In this document: in pieces, positions 26,624-37,729 of the stretch
How positions within the stretch are numbered: position 1 is the first letter of the stretch
Layout of the letters: every line of letters starts with the position of its first letter
Source of the DNA: an uncultured Candidatus Binatia bacterium
GTDB lineage: Bacteria > Desulfobacterota > Binatia > UBA9968 > JAJDTQ01
Assembly: GCA_958295985.1 (NCBI GenBank)
Contig: OY282432.1
Location: 930,001-994,000, forward strand
Direction of reading: 5' to 3'
DNA length: 64,000 bases
Translations under genes and position numbers: made by a program
Notes under the pieces: model-generated
What the model saw: the letters and a program-made list of their open reading frames with translations, nothing else
Told to the model about the DNA's origin: nothing
The model's database searches: none

Positions 26624-27052
26624 TCACAGCTCGAAACCCACCTGAGCGGTCCACTGGGAGCCCATCTTCCCCAGGTGGCTCAGGCGTTCCGCCACCGCCC
26701 CGATGGTTTCGCGCTCTTCGTGGCGGTCCGGATCGAACTTCTCTCCACGGGCTTCCGCGCGCACGAAGAACTCGCCCGCCTCGCGTATCTCGAACTCCTT
26801 CAATACGTAGCCGCTGGCCTGGTACTCGTAGAGCAGCTCCCGCATCCAGTTGACGATCAAGTCGTCGTTGTCGACCCCTTCCACCTCCAGGGTGACGCTT
26901 TCCAGTGCTTCCACCGAAGACAGGTCCACCAAAAGGTCGAACAGCGCGAACCCGGCGTCCGCGATAATCCCCGGCATCGAGTCGCCGGAGAGCCGGATGC
27001 TCAACTCCGATGACCTCCTGATCAGCTTGTATTTCTTGTCCTCATCGGCCAT
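26624..27052 (-). CDS. Archease-like protein
   Basis: A protein of 142 residues with the archease layout: alternating strands and helices, ALFDLLVDLSSVEALESVTLEVEGVDNDDLIVNWMRELLYEYQASGYVLKEFEI, and an ending (SQWTAQVGFEL) like other archeases. Archease activates the RNA ligase RtcB by helping form its guanylate adduct. Two oddities appear. The N-terminal HTADIGI-type metal segment reads RSSELSIRL here, and the late KAVTYH segment reads ERLSHL, so metal ligands look altered. No rtcB gene is in the window. It lies between larB and the HD phosphohydrolase in a minus-strand run. Confidence 0.7.
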   Translation of the reverse strand: MADEDKKYKLIRRSSELSIRLSGDSMPGIIADAGFALFDLLVDLSSVEALESVTLEVEGVDNDDLIVNWMRELLYEYQASGYVLKEFEIREAGEFFVRAEARGEKFDPDRHEERETIGAVAERLSHLGKMGSQWTAQVGFEL

Positions 27053-27125
27053 TTTCGTGATCCTCGGGCTGTTTCAAAGACGTGGACGCGCCCATCACTG
27101 CGGTTTCCATGCGAGTTCCGCCGGG

Positions 27126-27875
<750 letters not shown>

Positions 27876-27894
27876 GGTTGCACAGGCCTGATTT

Positions 27895-28923
27895 TCATGC
27901 CTCCGTATGCAGGTCCCGACCTGCATGGGCGGCTCCCAACCCCTTGAAGTGATCGTAGCCGGGCGCCGCCAGGGGCACGCGATCGCCCCGCGGGTCCACC
28001 AGTGTGACGCCGTGCTTTCTGGGCACGCATTCGCCGATGCGGGAGATGGGGACGCCGGTGCGACGGGCGACGCGCTCCACCCCGTCGCGGGCATCGCTTG
28101 ACGCGGTGAAGAGCAACTCGTAGTCCTCGCCTCCGGCCAGCGCGCAGGCGAGATCACCCGGCCCGGCCACGCGGGTGAAGGCGGGCGACAGCGGCACGTG
28201 CTCCTGGCGCACCACGGCGCCGGTGCCGCTGGCCCGACAGATGTGGCCCAAGTCCTGGGCCAACCCGTCGCTCACGTCCATCATGGCCCGGGCCAGCTTG
28301 GCCTTGGCCAGTTGCATGCCGGTCTCGACCCGCGCCGTGGGGTGGTGGTGCCGCCGGATCAGGTGGTTCCGGTCCCGCGCCGAGACCTTGGTCCGGGGCT
28401 CGGAAAGCAGCGTCAGGCCCAGCGCCGAGTCCCCCAGCGTGCCGGTGACGTAGATGTCGTCGCCCACCCGGGCGCCGCCGCGGGTGACCGCTCCGTAGGG
28501 TGCGAAGCCGGCGAGGAACACGTCGATGACCAGGCGGTCCGCGGCGCACGTGTCGCCTCCCACCAGTGCCACCCGGTGCTCCGCGGCCACGGCGTGGATG
28601 CCTCGAATCAGCGCTGCCGCCCGTTGCGTGTTCAGGTCCGGCAGGGCCAGCGACAGGAGGAAATAGGCCGGCCGCCCGCCCATGGCGGCGATGTCGCTCA
28701 GGCTCGCGGTGAGTGATTTGTGCCCGAGGTCCCGCATCGAGATCCAATCGAGGTTGAAATGGACACCTTCGACAAGAAGATCCGAGGTGAACAGGAGCGA
28801 GTCCCCGGCGGTGGAGACCCAGGCGGCATCATCGCCGATGCCGAGACGCACGCCGCGCGTTCGCGGGGTCTTCCTTTGGATCAGGTCGATGAGGCCGAAC
28901 TCTCCCAGGTCCCGAAGTTTCAT
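27895..28923 (-). CDS. thiL: Thiamine-monophosphate kinase
   Basis: The last step of thiamine diphosphate synthesis: phosphorylation of thiamine monophosphate by ATP. At 342 residues it is full length with a short extra tail. Family motifs are LGEFGLIDLI at the start, GIGDDAAW, the metal-binding FTSDLLVEGVHFN, DVSDGLAQDLGHI, and GGEDYELLF. The C-terminal end (about the last ten residues) is encoded across a perfect palindrome, ATGCAGGTC...GACCTGCAT (27907-27926), which may have extended the protein. It lies in the run lon-thiL-larB on the minus strand, with a palindrome between lon and thiL. Confidence 0.93.
   Translation of the reverse strand: MKLRDLGEFGLIDLIQRKTPRTRGVRLGIGDDAAWVSTAGDSLLFTSDLLVEGVHFNLDWISMRDLGHKSLTASLSDIAAMGGRPAYFLLSLALPDLNTQRAAALIRGIHAVAAEHRVALVGGDTCAADRLVIDVFLAGFAPYGAVTRGGARVGDDIYVTGTLGDSALGLTLLSEPRTKVSARDRNHLIRRHHHPTARVETGMQLAKAKLARAMMDVSDGLAQDLGHICRASGTGAVVRQEHVPLSPAFTRVAGPGDLACALAGGEDYELLFTASSDARDGVERVARRTGVPISRIGECVPRKHGVTLVDPRGDRVPLAAPGYDHFKGLGAAHAGRDLHTEA
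27907..27926. repeat. Palindrome inside the 3' end of thiL
   Basis: Perfect 9-bp arms ATGCAGGTC and GACCTGCAT flank two C bases. It codes for the last residues of ThiL, near the larB start. It may be another derivative of the intergenic palindrome family, or a transcript-end hairpin. Confidence 0.5.
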
Positions 28924-28944
28924 GGGCTTGCCGCCGGTGTTGGG

Positions 28945-28973
28945 GCACGGGCGTGATCGGAACCCGCCCTACG
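28945..28973. repeat. Degenerate GC-rich palindrome overlapping the lon stop codon
   Basis: GCACGGGCG and an AACCCGCCCTACGC arm give a decayed version of the GGGCGGG...CCCGCCC element, between lon and thiL. The lon stop codon (28969-28971) lies in its right arm. Confidence 0.5.
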
Positions 28974-31452
28974 CGTTGGCGGGCACGGTTCTGTCCCCTG
29001 CACCCTTCGGGCGGCTTCGCCGGGCCGGCTTCTTGGTCTTGGCAGCGGTCCGGGGCTTCGCCCGGGCCGGAGACGGGCCGGCGGACTGCTTGTCTTCGAA
29101 GGCCGCGGCGAGCACGTCGTTCATGTCCCGCGCCAGGATGAAGTGCAGCTTGTTCCGCAAGGGACGGGGGATTTCTTCCAGGTCCTTTCGGTTCTGGAAC
29201 GGGATGGCCACGGTCCCGACCCCGGAACGAAAGGCCGCCAGGCATTTCTCCTTCAATCCGCCCACGGGCAGGACGCGGCCCCGGAGCGTGATCTCCCCGG
29301 TCATGGCCACGTTCCGGCTCACGGGCCGTCGGGTGAGCGCGGATATGAGGGCGGTTCCCATGGTGATGCCCGCGGACGGGCCGTCCTTGGGGATGGAGCC
29401 CGACGGGACGTGTATGTGGATGTCCTGCTTCTGGTAGAAGTTCTCTTCGAGACCGAGATTCTTGGCCTGGGCGCGGGCGTAGCTGACCGCGGCCTGGGCC
29501 GATTCCCTCATGACGTCGCCCAACTGGCCCGTCAAGGTCAGGTTGCCGCGGCCCTTGGACAGCGACGCCTCGACGTGCAGCACCTCGCCGCCGGCGCTGG
29601 TCCATGCCAGACCGGTGGCGACGCCGATCTCGTTCCGTTCCTGGGTCTCTTCCGTCACGAACCTGGCGGGACCGAGGTACTGGTGGAGGTTCCTCTGGGT
29701 GATCCGGGTACGGCTGGTGCGGCCGTCGGCTACCTTGCGCGCCACCTTCCGGCAGATGGCCGCCATCTCCCGCTCGAGGTTCCGGAGACCGGCCTCCCGC
29801 GTGTACTGCTCGATGATCCGCAGCACCGCGTCATTGGAGATGTCCAGCAGGTCGCCGGAAATCCCCGCCTCCTGCAATTGCCGCGGGATCAGGAACCGCC
29901 TCGCGATCTCCAGTTTCTCCTCGTTGGTGTAGCCGGAGAGGTTGATGACCTCCATGCGGTCCCGCAACGCCGGCGGAATCGTATCGAGGAGGTTGGCGGT
30001 GCAGATGAACAACACGCTGGACAGGTCGAACGGGACGTTCAGGTAGTGGTCGCTGAACGCGTGGTTCTGCTCCGGGTCGAGCACCTCCAGCAGCGCCGCG
30101 GACGGGTCGCCGCGAAAGTCGTTGCCGAGCTTGTCGAGCTCGTCCAGCATGAAGACGGGGTTGCTCGAGCCCGCCTGTTTCATGCCCTGGATGATCCGGC
30201 CGGGGAGTGCTCCCACGTAGGTCCTGCGGTGGCCGCGGATCTCCGCCTCGTCCCGGATCCCCCCCAGCGAGATGCGGACGAAGTTTCTTCCGAGGGCGCG
30301 GGCGATGGATTTTCCGAGGGAGGTCTTGCCGACGCCCGGAGGACCGACGAAGCAGAGGATGGGCCCGCGGATCTCCTTCCGGAGCTTGTTCACCGCGAGA
30401 TATTCGAGAAAGCGCTCCTTGATCTTCTCCAGATCGAAATGGTCCTCGTCGAGGACTTGCTTGGCCTTCTTGAGGTCGAGGTTGTCCTCGGTCCTCACGC
30501 TCCAGGGGACCTCCACCATCCAGTCCAGATAGGTCCTCACCAGCGAGGACTCCGAGGACTCGGGATGCATCTGTTCCAGCCGCTTGAGCTGCTTGGTGGC
30601 CTCCTTCTTGACCTCGGGCGGCATTCCGGCCTGGTCGATCCGGCCCTTGATCTCGTTCATCTCTTCCGTCTTCTCGTCGCCCTCCCCCAACTCCTGGTGG
30701 ATCTGCCTGAGCTGCTCCCGCAGGAAATACTCCCGCTGGGTCTTGCTCATCTCGTCCTTGGCCTGGTTCTGGATGCGCGCCTGCATGGTGGCGAGCTCGA
30801 GTTCGCGGGTGAGCAGCTCGTTGATCTTCTTCAGCCGCTCCACCGGTTCGTAGATCTCCAGGATGGACTGGCTTTCCTCGATGTTGAGGCGCAGGTTGGA
30901 GGCTACCAGGTCGGCGAGCACGCCGGGATCGACGACGTTGTCCGTGACCATGACGATCTCGGGCGGAAGGTTCTTGAGGTTGAGGATCTGCTCGATCTTT
31001 TCCTTGACGCTGCGCATGAGCGCCTCGACCTCGATGGACAGTTCGATGACCTGCTGCTCGACGACCTTCTCGATCCGCACTTCGAAGTACGGCTTTTCCC
31101 GCAGGACCTGTTCGACAACTCCCTTGGTGAGCCCCTGGACCAGGATCTTCACGCGTCCGTCGTCGAGCTTGAGCATGCGCAGGATGGTCGCCACCGTGCC
31201 CACGCGGTAGAGGTCGTCGGCTCCCGGGTCATCCTCGGTGGCGTCCTTTTGCACCACGAGAAATAAGTGCCGGTCGCGCGCAAACGCCTCGTTCACCGCG
31301 TTGATGGAGATCTCCCGCCCGACGAACAGGGGAATCATCATGTAGGGGTAGATGACGATGTCCCGGATAGGCAGGAGTGGGATGACGTCAGGGATGTCTT
31401 CCACGGGCCGATCGGCGACGAGCTCCTCGGTATCCTGGTCCGTTACGTCCAT
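28969..31452 (-). CDS. lon: ATP-dependent protease Lon
   Basis: A protein of 827 residues that degrades misfolded and regulatory proteins in the cytosol. The N-terminal substrate-binding domain starts IPDVIPLLPIRDIVIYPYMMIPLFVGRE. The AAA module has Walker A GPPGVGKTSLGKS near residue 363 and Walker B VFMLDELDKL. The protease domain has the catalytic serine in KDGPSAGIT and lysine in LKEKCLAAFR, near 685 and 728. The tail is Lys/Arg/Pro-rich. It begins ten bases after dnaJ with AGGGG before the ATG, so it is the fourth gene of the grpE-dnaK-dnaJ-lon heat-shock run, a sensible protein-quality unit. Confidence 0.97.
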   Translation of the reverse strand: MDVTDQDTEELVADRPVEDIPDVIPLLPIRDIVIYPYMMIPLFVGREISINAVNEAFARDRHLFLVVQKDATEDDPGADDLYRVGTVATILRMLKLDDGRVKILVQGLTKGVVEQVLREKPYFEVRIEKVVEQQVIELSIEVEALMRSVKEKIEQILNLKNLPPEIVMVTDNVVDPGVLADLVASNLRLNIEESQSILEIYEPVERLKKINELLTRELELATMQARIQNQAKDEMSKTQREYFLREQLRQIHQELGEGDEKTEEMNEIKGRIDQAGMPPEVKKEATKQLKRLEQMHPESSESSLVRTYLDWMVEVPWSVRTEDNLDLKKAKQVLDEDHFDLEKIKERFLEYLAVNKLRKEIRGPILCFVGPPGVGKTSLGKSIARALGRNFVRISLGGIRDEAEIRGHRRTYVGALPGRIIQGMKQAGSSNPVFMLDELDKLGNDFRGDPSAALLEVLDPEQNHAFSDHYLNVPFDLSSVLFICTANLLDTIPPALRDRMEVINLSGYTNEEKLEIARRFLIPRQLQEAGISGDLLDISNDAVLRIIEQYTREAGLRNLEREMAAICRKVARKVADGRTSRTRITQRNLHQYLGPARFVTEETQERNEIGVATGLAWTSAGGEVLHVEASLSKGRGNLTLTGQLGDVMRESAQAAVSYARAQAKNLGLEENFYQKQDIHIHVPSGSIPKDGPSAGITMGTALISALTRRPVSRNVAMTGEITLRGRVLPVGGLKEKCLAAFRSGVGTVAIPFQNRKDLEEIPRPLRNKLHFILARDMNDVLAAAFEDKQSAGPSPARAKPRTAAKTKKPARRSRPKGAGDRTVPANA

Positions 31453-31462
31453 TCATTACCCC

Positions 31463-32578
31463 TCAGTCGAACAGTTCCTTTACCTTCTCGAAGAACCCTT
31501 TGGCAATAGGATGGGCTTCCTCCCCGTCCTCTTCGGCAAATTCCTTGAGCAGATTTTTCTGGCGCGCACTGAGCCGGGTCGGGGTCTCCACCAGCACGCG
31601 GACGTGTTCGTCGCCTCGGCGGCTCCCGTGCACATCCTTGATCCCCTTGCCCTTCAGGCGGAAAACCGCGTTCGATTGGGTCCCCGCGGGGATTTTCATC
31701 TTGACCTTCCCCTCCAGCGTGGGCACCTCGATCTCCGCTCCCAGGGTGGCGTTGACGAAGCTGATGGGCATCTCGCAGATGACGTCCGTTCCGTCCCGGG
31801 CGAAGATCGCGTGGTCCTGGACGATGATGACCACGTACAGGTCCCCGGGCGGGCCGCCCCGGGCGCCGTTCTCTCCCTCGCCCCGCAACTTGAGCCGCGA
31901 GCCCGTGTCGACGCCTGCCGGGATCTTGACGTTGATGGTGTGGAATTTCCGCGACAGCCCCACGCCGTTGCACGAGGGGCAGGGGTGCGGGATCACCCGG
32001 CCCTGGCCGCCGCATTGATTGCAGGTGCGGGATACGGTGAAGAAACCCTGCTGAAAGGCCATCTGTCCGGAGCCCTTGCAGGCGGGACAGGTCTGCGGCG
32101 TGGTGCCCTTTTTGGCGCCGGTGCCCTCGCAATCGTCACAGGGTCCGTGGCGCGGGATCTTGATCTTCTTCTCGGTGCCGAAGGCGGCCTGCTCGAACGA
32201 GACCTCGAGGTTGTAGCGCAGGTCGTCGCCCCGCTGGGCCCGAGACCTGGCCCGGCCCCGGGGGGAGCCGCCGAAGATGTCGCCGAAGATATCCCCGAAG
32301 ATGTCTTCAAACCCGTGAGAGAAGTCGAAGCCGCCTGCGAACGGCCCGCTCTCGCCAAAGGCGGCATGGCCGAACTGGTCGTATTGGGTCCTCTTTTCCG
32401 GATCGGAGAGTACCGAGTACGCTTCGGACAGCTCCTTGAACTTCTCCTCTGCCTGCTTGTCGCCCGGGTTCCGGTCGGGGTGGTACTGGAGCGCCAGCTT
32501 GCGGTACGCTTTCTTGAGGTCATCCTCGCCGGCGTTGCGGCTCAGGCCGAGGATTTCATAGTAGTCCCTTTTGTCCAA
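31463..32578 (-). CDS. dnaJ: Chaperone DnaJ (Hsp40)
   Basis: The co-chaperone that delivers substrates to DnaK and stimulates its ATPase. At 371 residues it is full length. It has a J domain with [15 protein letters not shown] near residue 34, a G/F-rich linker with several GGFDF and FGDIFG repeats (about 75-110), and four CxxCxGxG zinc modules ([32 protein letters not shown]). The C-terminal substrate domains follow. It is 106 bases downstream of dnaK, a spacer holding a palindromic repeat, and 10 bases upstream of lon. Confidence 0.97.
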   Translation of the reverse strand: MDKRDYYEILGLSRNAGEDDLKKAYRKLALQYHPDRNPGDKQAEEKFKELSEAYSVLSDPEKRTQYDQFGHAAFGESGPFAGGFDFSHGFEDIFGDIFGDIFGGSPRGRARSRAQRGDDLRYNLEVSFEQAAFGTEKKIKIPRHGPCDDCEGTGAKKGTTPQTCPACKGSGQMAFQQGFFTVSRTCNQCGGQGRVIPHPCPSCNGVGLSRKFHTINVKIPAGVDTGSRLKLRGEGENGARGGPPGDLYVVIIVQDHAIFARDGTDVICEMPISFVNATLGAEIEVPTLEGKVKMKIPAGTQSNAVFRLKGKGIKDVHGSRRGDEHVRVLVETPTRLSARQKNLLKEFAEEDGEEAHPIAKGFFEKVKELFD

Positions 32579-32621
32579 TGGTGTGTCCCGCTAAGCGCCT
32601 GTATCGACCGGTAGCGCGATG

Positions 32622-32656
32622 CGGGCACGGGCGGGTTCGAAACCCGCCCCTACATC
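32622..32656. repeat. GC-rich palindrome in the dnaK-dnaJ spacer
   Basis: The core GGGCGGGTT-CGA-AACCCGCCC is a near-perfect inverted repeat (32629-32649), with further partly matching flanks (CGGGCAC and TACATCGGG). It is the clearest copy of the family seen at 6801, 23396, 28945 and 55717. In the transcript it would fold into a strong hairpin between dnaK and dnaJ. Confidence 0.8.
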
Positions 32657-32684
32657 GGGCATCCGAGTTCTACGGCGCAGGCTG

Positions 32685-34598
32685 CTAGTCCTTGACCTCC
32701 TCGAAATCGGCATCCACCACGTTGTCGTTGGGCTTGCCGTCACCGGCCCCCGGCGGCGGCTGTTGCGCCTGGTCCTGCTGCGCCTGCTGCTGCGACGCCT
32801 TGGCGTACATGGCTTCCGCGAGCTTGTGGGAGGCCTGGTTCAACTCCTCGGCCGCCGCCCGCATGGCCGCGGCGTCGTCGCCCTCCAGCGCCTTCCGGGC
32901 CTTTTCCAGGGCCGCCTCGATGCCGGACTTGACCTCGGCCTCGAGATCGTCGCCGTACTCCTTCAGCGACTTTTCCGTCGAGTAGACCAGCGAGTCGAGT
33001 TGGTTACGGGCCTCCGCCGCGTCCTTGCGGTTCTTGTCCTCTTCGGCGTGGACTTCCGCATCCTTGACCATGTTCTTGATCTCTTCCTCGCTGAGACCGC
33101 TGGAGGCGGTGATCTTGATGGACTGCTCCTTGCCGGTCCCAAGGTCCTTGGCGGACACGTGTACGATGCCGTTGGCGTCGATGTCGAAGGTCACGTCGAT
33201 CTGCGGCATGCCGCGCGGGGCCGGCGGTATCCCCTCGAGATTGAACTGACCGAGCAGCTTGTTGTATTGTGCCATCTCCCGCTCGCCCTGATGCACGCTG
33301 ATGGTCACCGAGGGTTGATTGTCCGCGGCGGTGGAGAAGACCTGGTTCTTCTTCGTCGGGATGGTGGTGTTGCGTTCGATCAACTTGGTGAAGACGCCCC
33401 CCAGGGTCTCGATGCCGAGGGACAGCGGCGTCACGTCGAGCAGCAGCACGTCCTTGACGTCGCCCGTGAGCACCCCCGCCTGGATGGCGGCGCCGATGGC
33501 CACCACCTCGTCCGGGTTGACGCCCTTGTGAGGTTCCTTCCCGAAGATTTTCTTGACCCGTTCCTGCACCGCGGGCATGCGCGTCATGCCGCCGACGAGG
33601 ATGACCTCGTTGATCTCCCCGGCCGAGAATCCGGCGTCCGCCAGCGCCTGCCGGCAGGGCTCCTCGGTGCGCTCGATCAGGTCGGCGCACAGGGCCTCTA
33701 GTTTCGAGCGGGACAACTTGATGCTCATGTGCTTGGGGCCGGTCTGGTCGGCGGTGATGAACGGCAGGTTGATGTCCGTCTCCACCGACGTGGACAGCTC
33801 GCATTTGGCTTTTTCCGCCGCTTCCTTGAGGCGTTGCAGGGCCATCTGGTCGCCGCGCAGGTCAATGCCCTGGTCCTTCTTGAACTCGTCCGCGAGGTAG
33901 TCGATGATCTTCTGGTCGAAATCCTCGCCCCCCAGGAAGGTGTCGCCGTTGGTGGCCTTGACCTCGAAGACGCCATCGCCCAACTCCAGGATGGAGATGT
34001 CGAAGGTGCCGCCGCCCAGGTCGAACACCGCGATCTTCTCGTCCTGTTGCTTGTCCAGACCATAGGCCAGAGAGGCCGCGGTGGGTTCGTTGATGATGCG
34101 CAGCACATCGAGTCCGGCGATGCGTCCCGCGTCCTTGGTGGCCTGACGCTGGCTGTCGTTGAAGTAGGCCGGCACGGTGATGACCGCCTCGGTCACCGGC
34201 TCCCCGAGGTAGTCTTCGGCGGTCTGCTTCATCTTCTGCAGAATGAAGGCGGAAATCTCGGCCGGGCTGTAGGTCTTGCCCCGGCTCTCCACCCAGGCGT
34301 CACCCTTGTCCGACCTGGCGATCTTGTAGGGCAGGAGGGACCGGGCCTTCTGCACCATGGCGTCGCCGAATACGCGGCCGATCAGCCGCTTGACCGCGAA
34401 GACGGTGTTCTGCGGGTTGGTGATGGCCTGCCGCCGCGCGATCTGACCCAGAAGACGCTCGCCGCTCTCCGAAAAAGCCACTACGGAAGGAGTGGTGCGA
34501 CTTCCTTCAGCATTGGTCAGAACCTTGGGGTCGCTGCCTTCCATGATCGCCACGCAGGAGTTGGTCGTCCCAAGATCAATGCCTATGACCTTTGCCAT
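32685..34598 (-). CDS. dnaK: Chaperone DnaK (Hsp70)
   Basis: An ATP-driven protein-folding chaperone of 637 residues. The nucleotide-binding domain opens [17 protein letters not shown] and contains [39 protein letters not shown] and the phosphate block [19 protein letters not shown]. The linker region [14 protein letters not shown] is intact, followed by the beta-sandwich and the helical lid. The C-terminus is Gln/Pro-rich and ends in EEVKD, the family tail. It lies 42 bases after grpE and before dnaJ. Confidence 0.98.
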   Translation of the reverse strand: MAKVIGIDLGTTNSCVAIMEGSDPKVLTNAEGSRTTPSVVAFSESGERLLGQIARRQAITNPQNTVFAVKRLIGRVFGDAMVQKARSLLPYKIARSDKGDAWVESRGKTYSPAEISAFILQKMKQTAEDYLGEPVTEAVITVPAYFNDSQRQATKDAGRIAGLDVLRIINEPTAASLAYGLDKQQDEKIAVFDLGGGTFDISILELGDGVFEVKATNGDTFLGGEDFDQKIIDYLADEFKKDQGIDLRGDQMALQRLKEAAEKAKCELSTSVETDINLPFITADQTGPKHMSIKLSRSKLEALCADLIERTEEPCRQALADAGFSAGEINEVILVGGMTRMPAVQERVKKIFGKEPHKGVNPDEVVAIGAAIQAGVLTGDVKDVLLLDVTPLSLGIETLGGVFTKLIERNTTIPTKKNQVFSTAADNQPSVTISVHQGEREMAQYNKLLGQFNLEGIPPAPRGMPQIDVTFDIDANGIVHVSAKDLGTGKEQSIKITASSGLSEEEIKNMVKDAEVHAEEDKNRKDAAEARNQLDSLVYSTEKSLKEYGDDLEAEVKSGIEAALEKARKALEGDDAAAMRAAAEELNQASHKLAEAMYAKASQQQAQQDQAQQPPPGAGDGKPNDNVVDADFEEVKD

Positions 34599-34640
34599 CT
34601 CTTCGTCTCCTTATCATTCCATTGCGATTTCAGGATGAAT

Positions 34641-35270
34641 CTAATCATCGGTCCGGTCGTTTTCAACCGGCGTTTCGTCTTTTTCCTGTAAAGTTGGGGC
34701 CTTAGCGACGCTCACCAGAGACGGCCGCAGCAGCCGGTCATCCAGGCAATAGCCCTGGTGGACCTCGTCCACCACCGTGTTGGCTTCGTATTCGTCGGTC
34801 TCTACCTGGGCGTAGGCTTCGTGCTTCTCTGGATCGAAGGGTTCTCCCTTGGCCGTGATCCGCGTAACCCCGTGTTTCTGAAGCGCTTCGAGGCAACCCT
34901 TGAGCACCAGCTCGATGCCGTCCAGCAAGGACTGCGGGTTGCCGTCGGTCCGGGCGTGCTGAGCCGCCCGTTCGAGGTCGTCGATCACCGGCAGGAGATC
35001 CCGCACCAGGGATTCGTTGGCGTACCGGATAGCGTCGCGTTTCTCACGAGTTACGCGTTTCTTGTAGTTCTCCGTCTCGGCCGCATCCCGCAGGAATTGG
35101 TCGTAATTGCGCCGGGCTTCCTCTTTCGTCGCCTCCAGCTCCGCTCTCAGACGTTCGACCTCCGACGGTTCCTGGGCAGGCTCCTGCGTCTCCTCCTGGT
35201 CCGCCTCAGGGATTTTCGTGTCCTCGTCCGCCTGTGCCTCTTTCGCCGGATCTCTGGTTTCTTTCACCAT
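34641..35270 (-). CDS. grpE: Nucleotide exchange factor GrpE
   Basis: It releases ADP from DnaK. About 209 residues: an acidic low-complexity N-terminus (E/Q/P-rich, about 1-40), a long coiled coil (VERLRAELEATKEEARRNYDQFLRDAAETENYKKRVTREK), and a C-terminal beta domain with EPFDPEKHEAYAQVETDEYEANTVVDEVHQGYCLDDRLLRPSLVSVAK. The ATG at 35270 is preferred; a GTG at 35276 would add two residues. It is the first gene of the chaperone run behind the promoter at 35300-35328. No hrcA and no CIRCE element are visible. Confidence 0.95.
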   Translation of the reverse strand: MVKETRDPAKEAQADEDTKIPEADQEETQEPAQEPSEVERLRAELEATKEEARRNYDQFLRDAAETENYKKRVTREKRDAIRYANESLVRDLLPVIDDLERAAQHARTDGNPQSLLDGIELVLKGCLEALQKHGVTRITAKGEPFDPEKHEAYAQVETDEYEANTVVDEVHQGYCLDDRLLRPSLVSVAKAPTLQEKDETPVENDRTDD

Positions 35271-35276
35271 ATACAC

Positions 35277-35586
35277 TTCTCGCCCGGATCGGTTGAGGGA
35301 AGCTAATCATCGCGTTTTGCCTTGTCAAGATAGCCGGAACCGCCAAAATCAGGACCATTCCACCCTGAGGGAGGGAGACGGCGGCAGGTTGGAGAGACGG
35401 ATTTCGAGAATACGCGACAGGCTGTCCCACGCCTGGATACGGCCGTGATCGAAGTCGAACGGTATAGCCAACCATCCTGTGCGACTTCCTCAGATCCGCG
35501 TCTTCGTGGTATAGCTGACGGCATATTGGCGAGTTGGGTGCTGTCCGAAAAGGGAAACGGTCCGCTCATGTCGTGGGGGTTTTGAA
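35277..35586. other. Divergent grpE/recO spacer
   Basis: This 310-base region holds the grpE promoter on the minus strand. No CIRCE (GAGTGCTAA) or sigma32-like pair with correct spacing was found. On the minus strand a frame of about 45 codons ending near 35355 reads like protein (FDFDHGRIQAWDSLSRILEIRL), but it has an upstream stop and no good start codon, so it is at most a relic. Nothing else is supported. Confidence 0.5.
35300..35328 (-). promoter_or_regulatory. Promoter of the grpE-dnaK-dnaJ-lon run
   Basis: Minus strand: perfect -35 TTGACA (35323-35328), a 17-base spacer, and -10 TAGCTT (35300-35305). The grpE start lies about 30 bases downstream. The element looks like a housekeeping-sigma promoter rather than a heat-shock sigma one. 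Confidence 0.6.
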
Positions 35587-36360
35587 GTGCCGGCGATACG
35601 GTCGAGCCCGGCCATCGTGCTGCGGTCCTGGGCCTACGGCGAATCGGACAAGATCGTCTCCTTGCTGACCCGGGACTTTGGCAAGGTCAGGGGCATCGCC
35701 AAGGGAGCCAAGAGGTCCCGCAAACGATTCCTCAATGTTCTTGAACCCTTCACGCTCGTTCAGTTGCGTTTTCACGAGCGGCCGAACAGCCCGCTGGCCT
35801 TCATCCACGCCTGTGATTGGGTTTATGTGTTCCGAGCCATTACCCGAACCTTGGCCAAGATCGTGCATGCGTCCTATCTCGTGGAAATTACTGATGAATT
35901 GACGCGAGACGGCGACGACTGCCTGCCACTGTTCGACCACCTGCGGGACGGCCTGCGGTTCCTGGAAGAGAACGCCCCCTCGTCGGAGTTCCTCACTGCG
36001 TTCGAACTGACGCTGCTGCGGCTGGCCGGGTATCAGCCCACCCTGGAACATTGCCAGCGTTGCGGCGCCAAGCCCTCGCCCGGTCACGGGCAGGGCAACG
36101 GCCGGTGGGAGTTCAGCCCGCGGGACGGAGGCGTCCTGTGCCGGAACTGTAACGGTCTCCGCCGGGAGGCGGTGCCCTTGTCGCCCGAGGCTCTGGGCAT
36201 CCTGGCCCATTTTCAGAGGCTCGGCTGGGAGGACGGCGAGACGCCGGCGTTCTCCCGGCCGGCCCTCAGGGAGGCCCGGCAGGTCCTGCCCTTGTTTATC
36301 CAGTATCAGATTAGTAAGAAGCTGAAGTCCGCGGCCTTCCTGGACGGCGCCTTTCAGTAG
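35587..36360 (+). CDS. recO: DNA repair protein RecO
   Basis: A recombination mediator that helps load RecA and anneals single strands with RecR. 257 residues with a GTG start. The N-terminal OB-fold starts [42 protein letters not shown], close to the family consensus. A helical domain follows, with a zinc-finger pair CQRCG near residue 158 and CRNCNG near 186. It is followed by glyQS and ppdK, the order also known from Geobacter-like Deltaproteobacteria, which supports the call. Confidence 0.93.
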   Translation: MPAIRSSPAIVLRSWAYGESDKIVSLLTRDFGKVRGIAKGAKRSRKRFLNVLEPFTLVQLRFHERPNSPLAFIHACDWVYVFRAITRTLAKIVHASYLVEITDELTRDGDDCLPLFDHLRDGLRFLEENAPSSEFLTAFELTLLRLAGYQPTLEHCQRCGAKPSPGHGQGNGRWEFSPRDGGVLCRNCNGLRREAVPLSPEALGILAHFQRLGWEDGETPAFSRPALREARQVLPLFIQYQISKKLKSAAFLDGAFQ

Positions 36361-36409
36361 CGTCCCGGTCGGCTGCGTTCCGCCAATACACAGGAGATCC
36401 GGAACAACC

Positions 36410-37729
36410 ATGAATGAACACGCGACGATGGAAAAAGTCGTCAACCTTTGCAAGCGGAGAGGGTTCATCTTTCCGTCCAGTGAGATCTACGGAGGAATCG
36501 GCAGCACCTGGGACTACGGGCCCGTGGGAGTGGAGCTCAAGCGCAACGTCAAGGAGGCGTGGTGGAAGGCAGTGGTGACCGGCCGCAACGACACCGTCGG
36601 CCTGGACGCCTCGATCCTGATGCATCCGAGGGTGTGGGAGGCGTCGGGCCACGTGGCCGGCTTTTCCGACCCGCTGGTGGAGTGCAAAGCCTGCCATCAC
36701 CGTTTCCGGGAAGACCATGTGGAGGAGCAGGCGTGCCCGGACTGCGGCGGCGCGCTCACGGAGGCGCGGCAGTTCAACCTCATGTTCAAGACCTTCATGG
36801 GACCGGTGGAGGACACCGCCAGCACGGTGTTCCTGAGGCCCGAGACCGCCCAGGGCATCTTCGTCAACTTCACCAACGTCCTGGACACCGCGCGCCAGAA
36901 GCTCCCCTTCGGCATCGCGCAGATCGGCAAGAGCTTCCGGAATGAGATCACCCCGGGCAACTTCATCTTCCGCACCCGCGAGTTCGAGCAGATGGAGATC
37001 GAGTACTTCGTCAAGCCGGGCGAGGATGAGGAGGCATTCCAGTCCTGGCAGGAAGCGCGTCTCCAGTGGTACGTGGACAACGGCGTTCGCGCCGGGAACC
37101 TCCGCATCCGCCCCCACGGCAGCGACGAGCTGGCGCACTACGCCAAGGCCTGCGTGGACGTGGAGTACGAGTTCCCGTTCGGCTGGTCGGAGCTCGAAGG
37201 CATCGCCAACCGCGGTGACTTCGACCTCAAACGCCACATGGAATACAGCGGCAAGGACATGACCTACTTCGACGAGGCCACCCGCAGCCGGTACGTCCCC
37301 TACGTCATCGAGCCCTCCGCGGGAGTGGACCGGCCGCTGCTGGCGTTCCTGGTGGACGCGTACGACGAGGAGGAGGTGGAGGGAGAGCGGCGGATCGTGC
37401 TGCGTCTCGACCCGCGCCTGGCGCCGTTCAAGGCGGGCGTCTACCCGCTGCTGCGGAAGGACGGACAGCCGGAACGGGCCCAGGAGATCCGCGACCTCCT
37501 GAAGGAGCATTTCCCCGTGGTCTATGACCAGGCCGGCTCCATCGGCCGGCGCTACCGCCGGCAGGACGAGATCGGCACTCCCTTCGGCATCACCGTGGAC
37601 CACGAGACCATGAAGGACCGGACGGTGACGCTGCGGGACCGCGACGCCATGACCCAGGTGAGGATTCCGGTGGACCGTCTGGTGGACGAGATCCGCCGCC
37701 GCATGGACCCGCGCACGAGGGACCGTTGA
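36410..37729 (+). CDS. glyQS: Glycyl-tRNA synthetase, single-chain (homodimeric) type
   Basis: It charges tRNA-Gly with glycine. At 439 residues it is the single-polypeptide class II type, not the alpha/beta (GlyQ + GlyS) form. Motif 1 is [28 protein letters not shown], motif 2 is [29 protein letters not shown], and motif 3 is [25 protein letters not shown] CxxC zinc insert (CKAC...CPDCGG) lies near residues 90-113. It is shorter than many relatives because parts of the insert are reduced. The stop overlaps the ppdK ATG by one base (TGATG). Confidence 0.96.
   Translation: MNEHATMEKVVNLCKRRGFIFPSSEIYGGIGSTWDYGPVGVELKRNVKEAWWKAVVTGRNDTVGLDASILMHPRVWEASGHVAGFSDPLVECKACHHRFREDHVEEQACPDCGGALTEARQFNLMFKTFMGPVEDTASTVFLRPETAQGIFVNFTNVLDTARQKLPFGIAQIGKSFRNEITPGNFIFRTREFEQMEIEYFVKPGEDEEAFQSWQEARLQWYVDNGVRAGNLRIRPHGSDELAHYAKACVDVEYEFPFGWSELEGIANRGDFDLKRHMEYSGKDMTYFDEATRSRYVPYVIEPSAGVDRPLLAFLVDAYDEEEVEGERRIVLRLDPRLAPFKAGVYPLLRKDGQPERAQEIRDLLKEHFPVVYDQAGSIGRRYRRQDEIGTPFGITVDHETMKDRTVTLRDRDAMTQVRIPVDRLVDEIRRRMDPRTRDR

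Noticed and set aside
35300-35328. A sigma32-type heat-shock promoter for grpE
   Set aside because: CTTGACA is present, but the only CCCCAT-like match is about 8 bases away instead of 13-17.
35277-35586. hrcA/CIRCE regulation of the chaperone run
   Set aside because: No GAGTGCTAA-type inverted repeat and no hrcA-like protein were found; only a sigma70-like promoter is visible.
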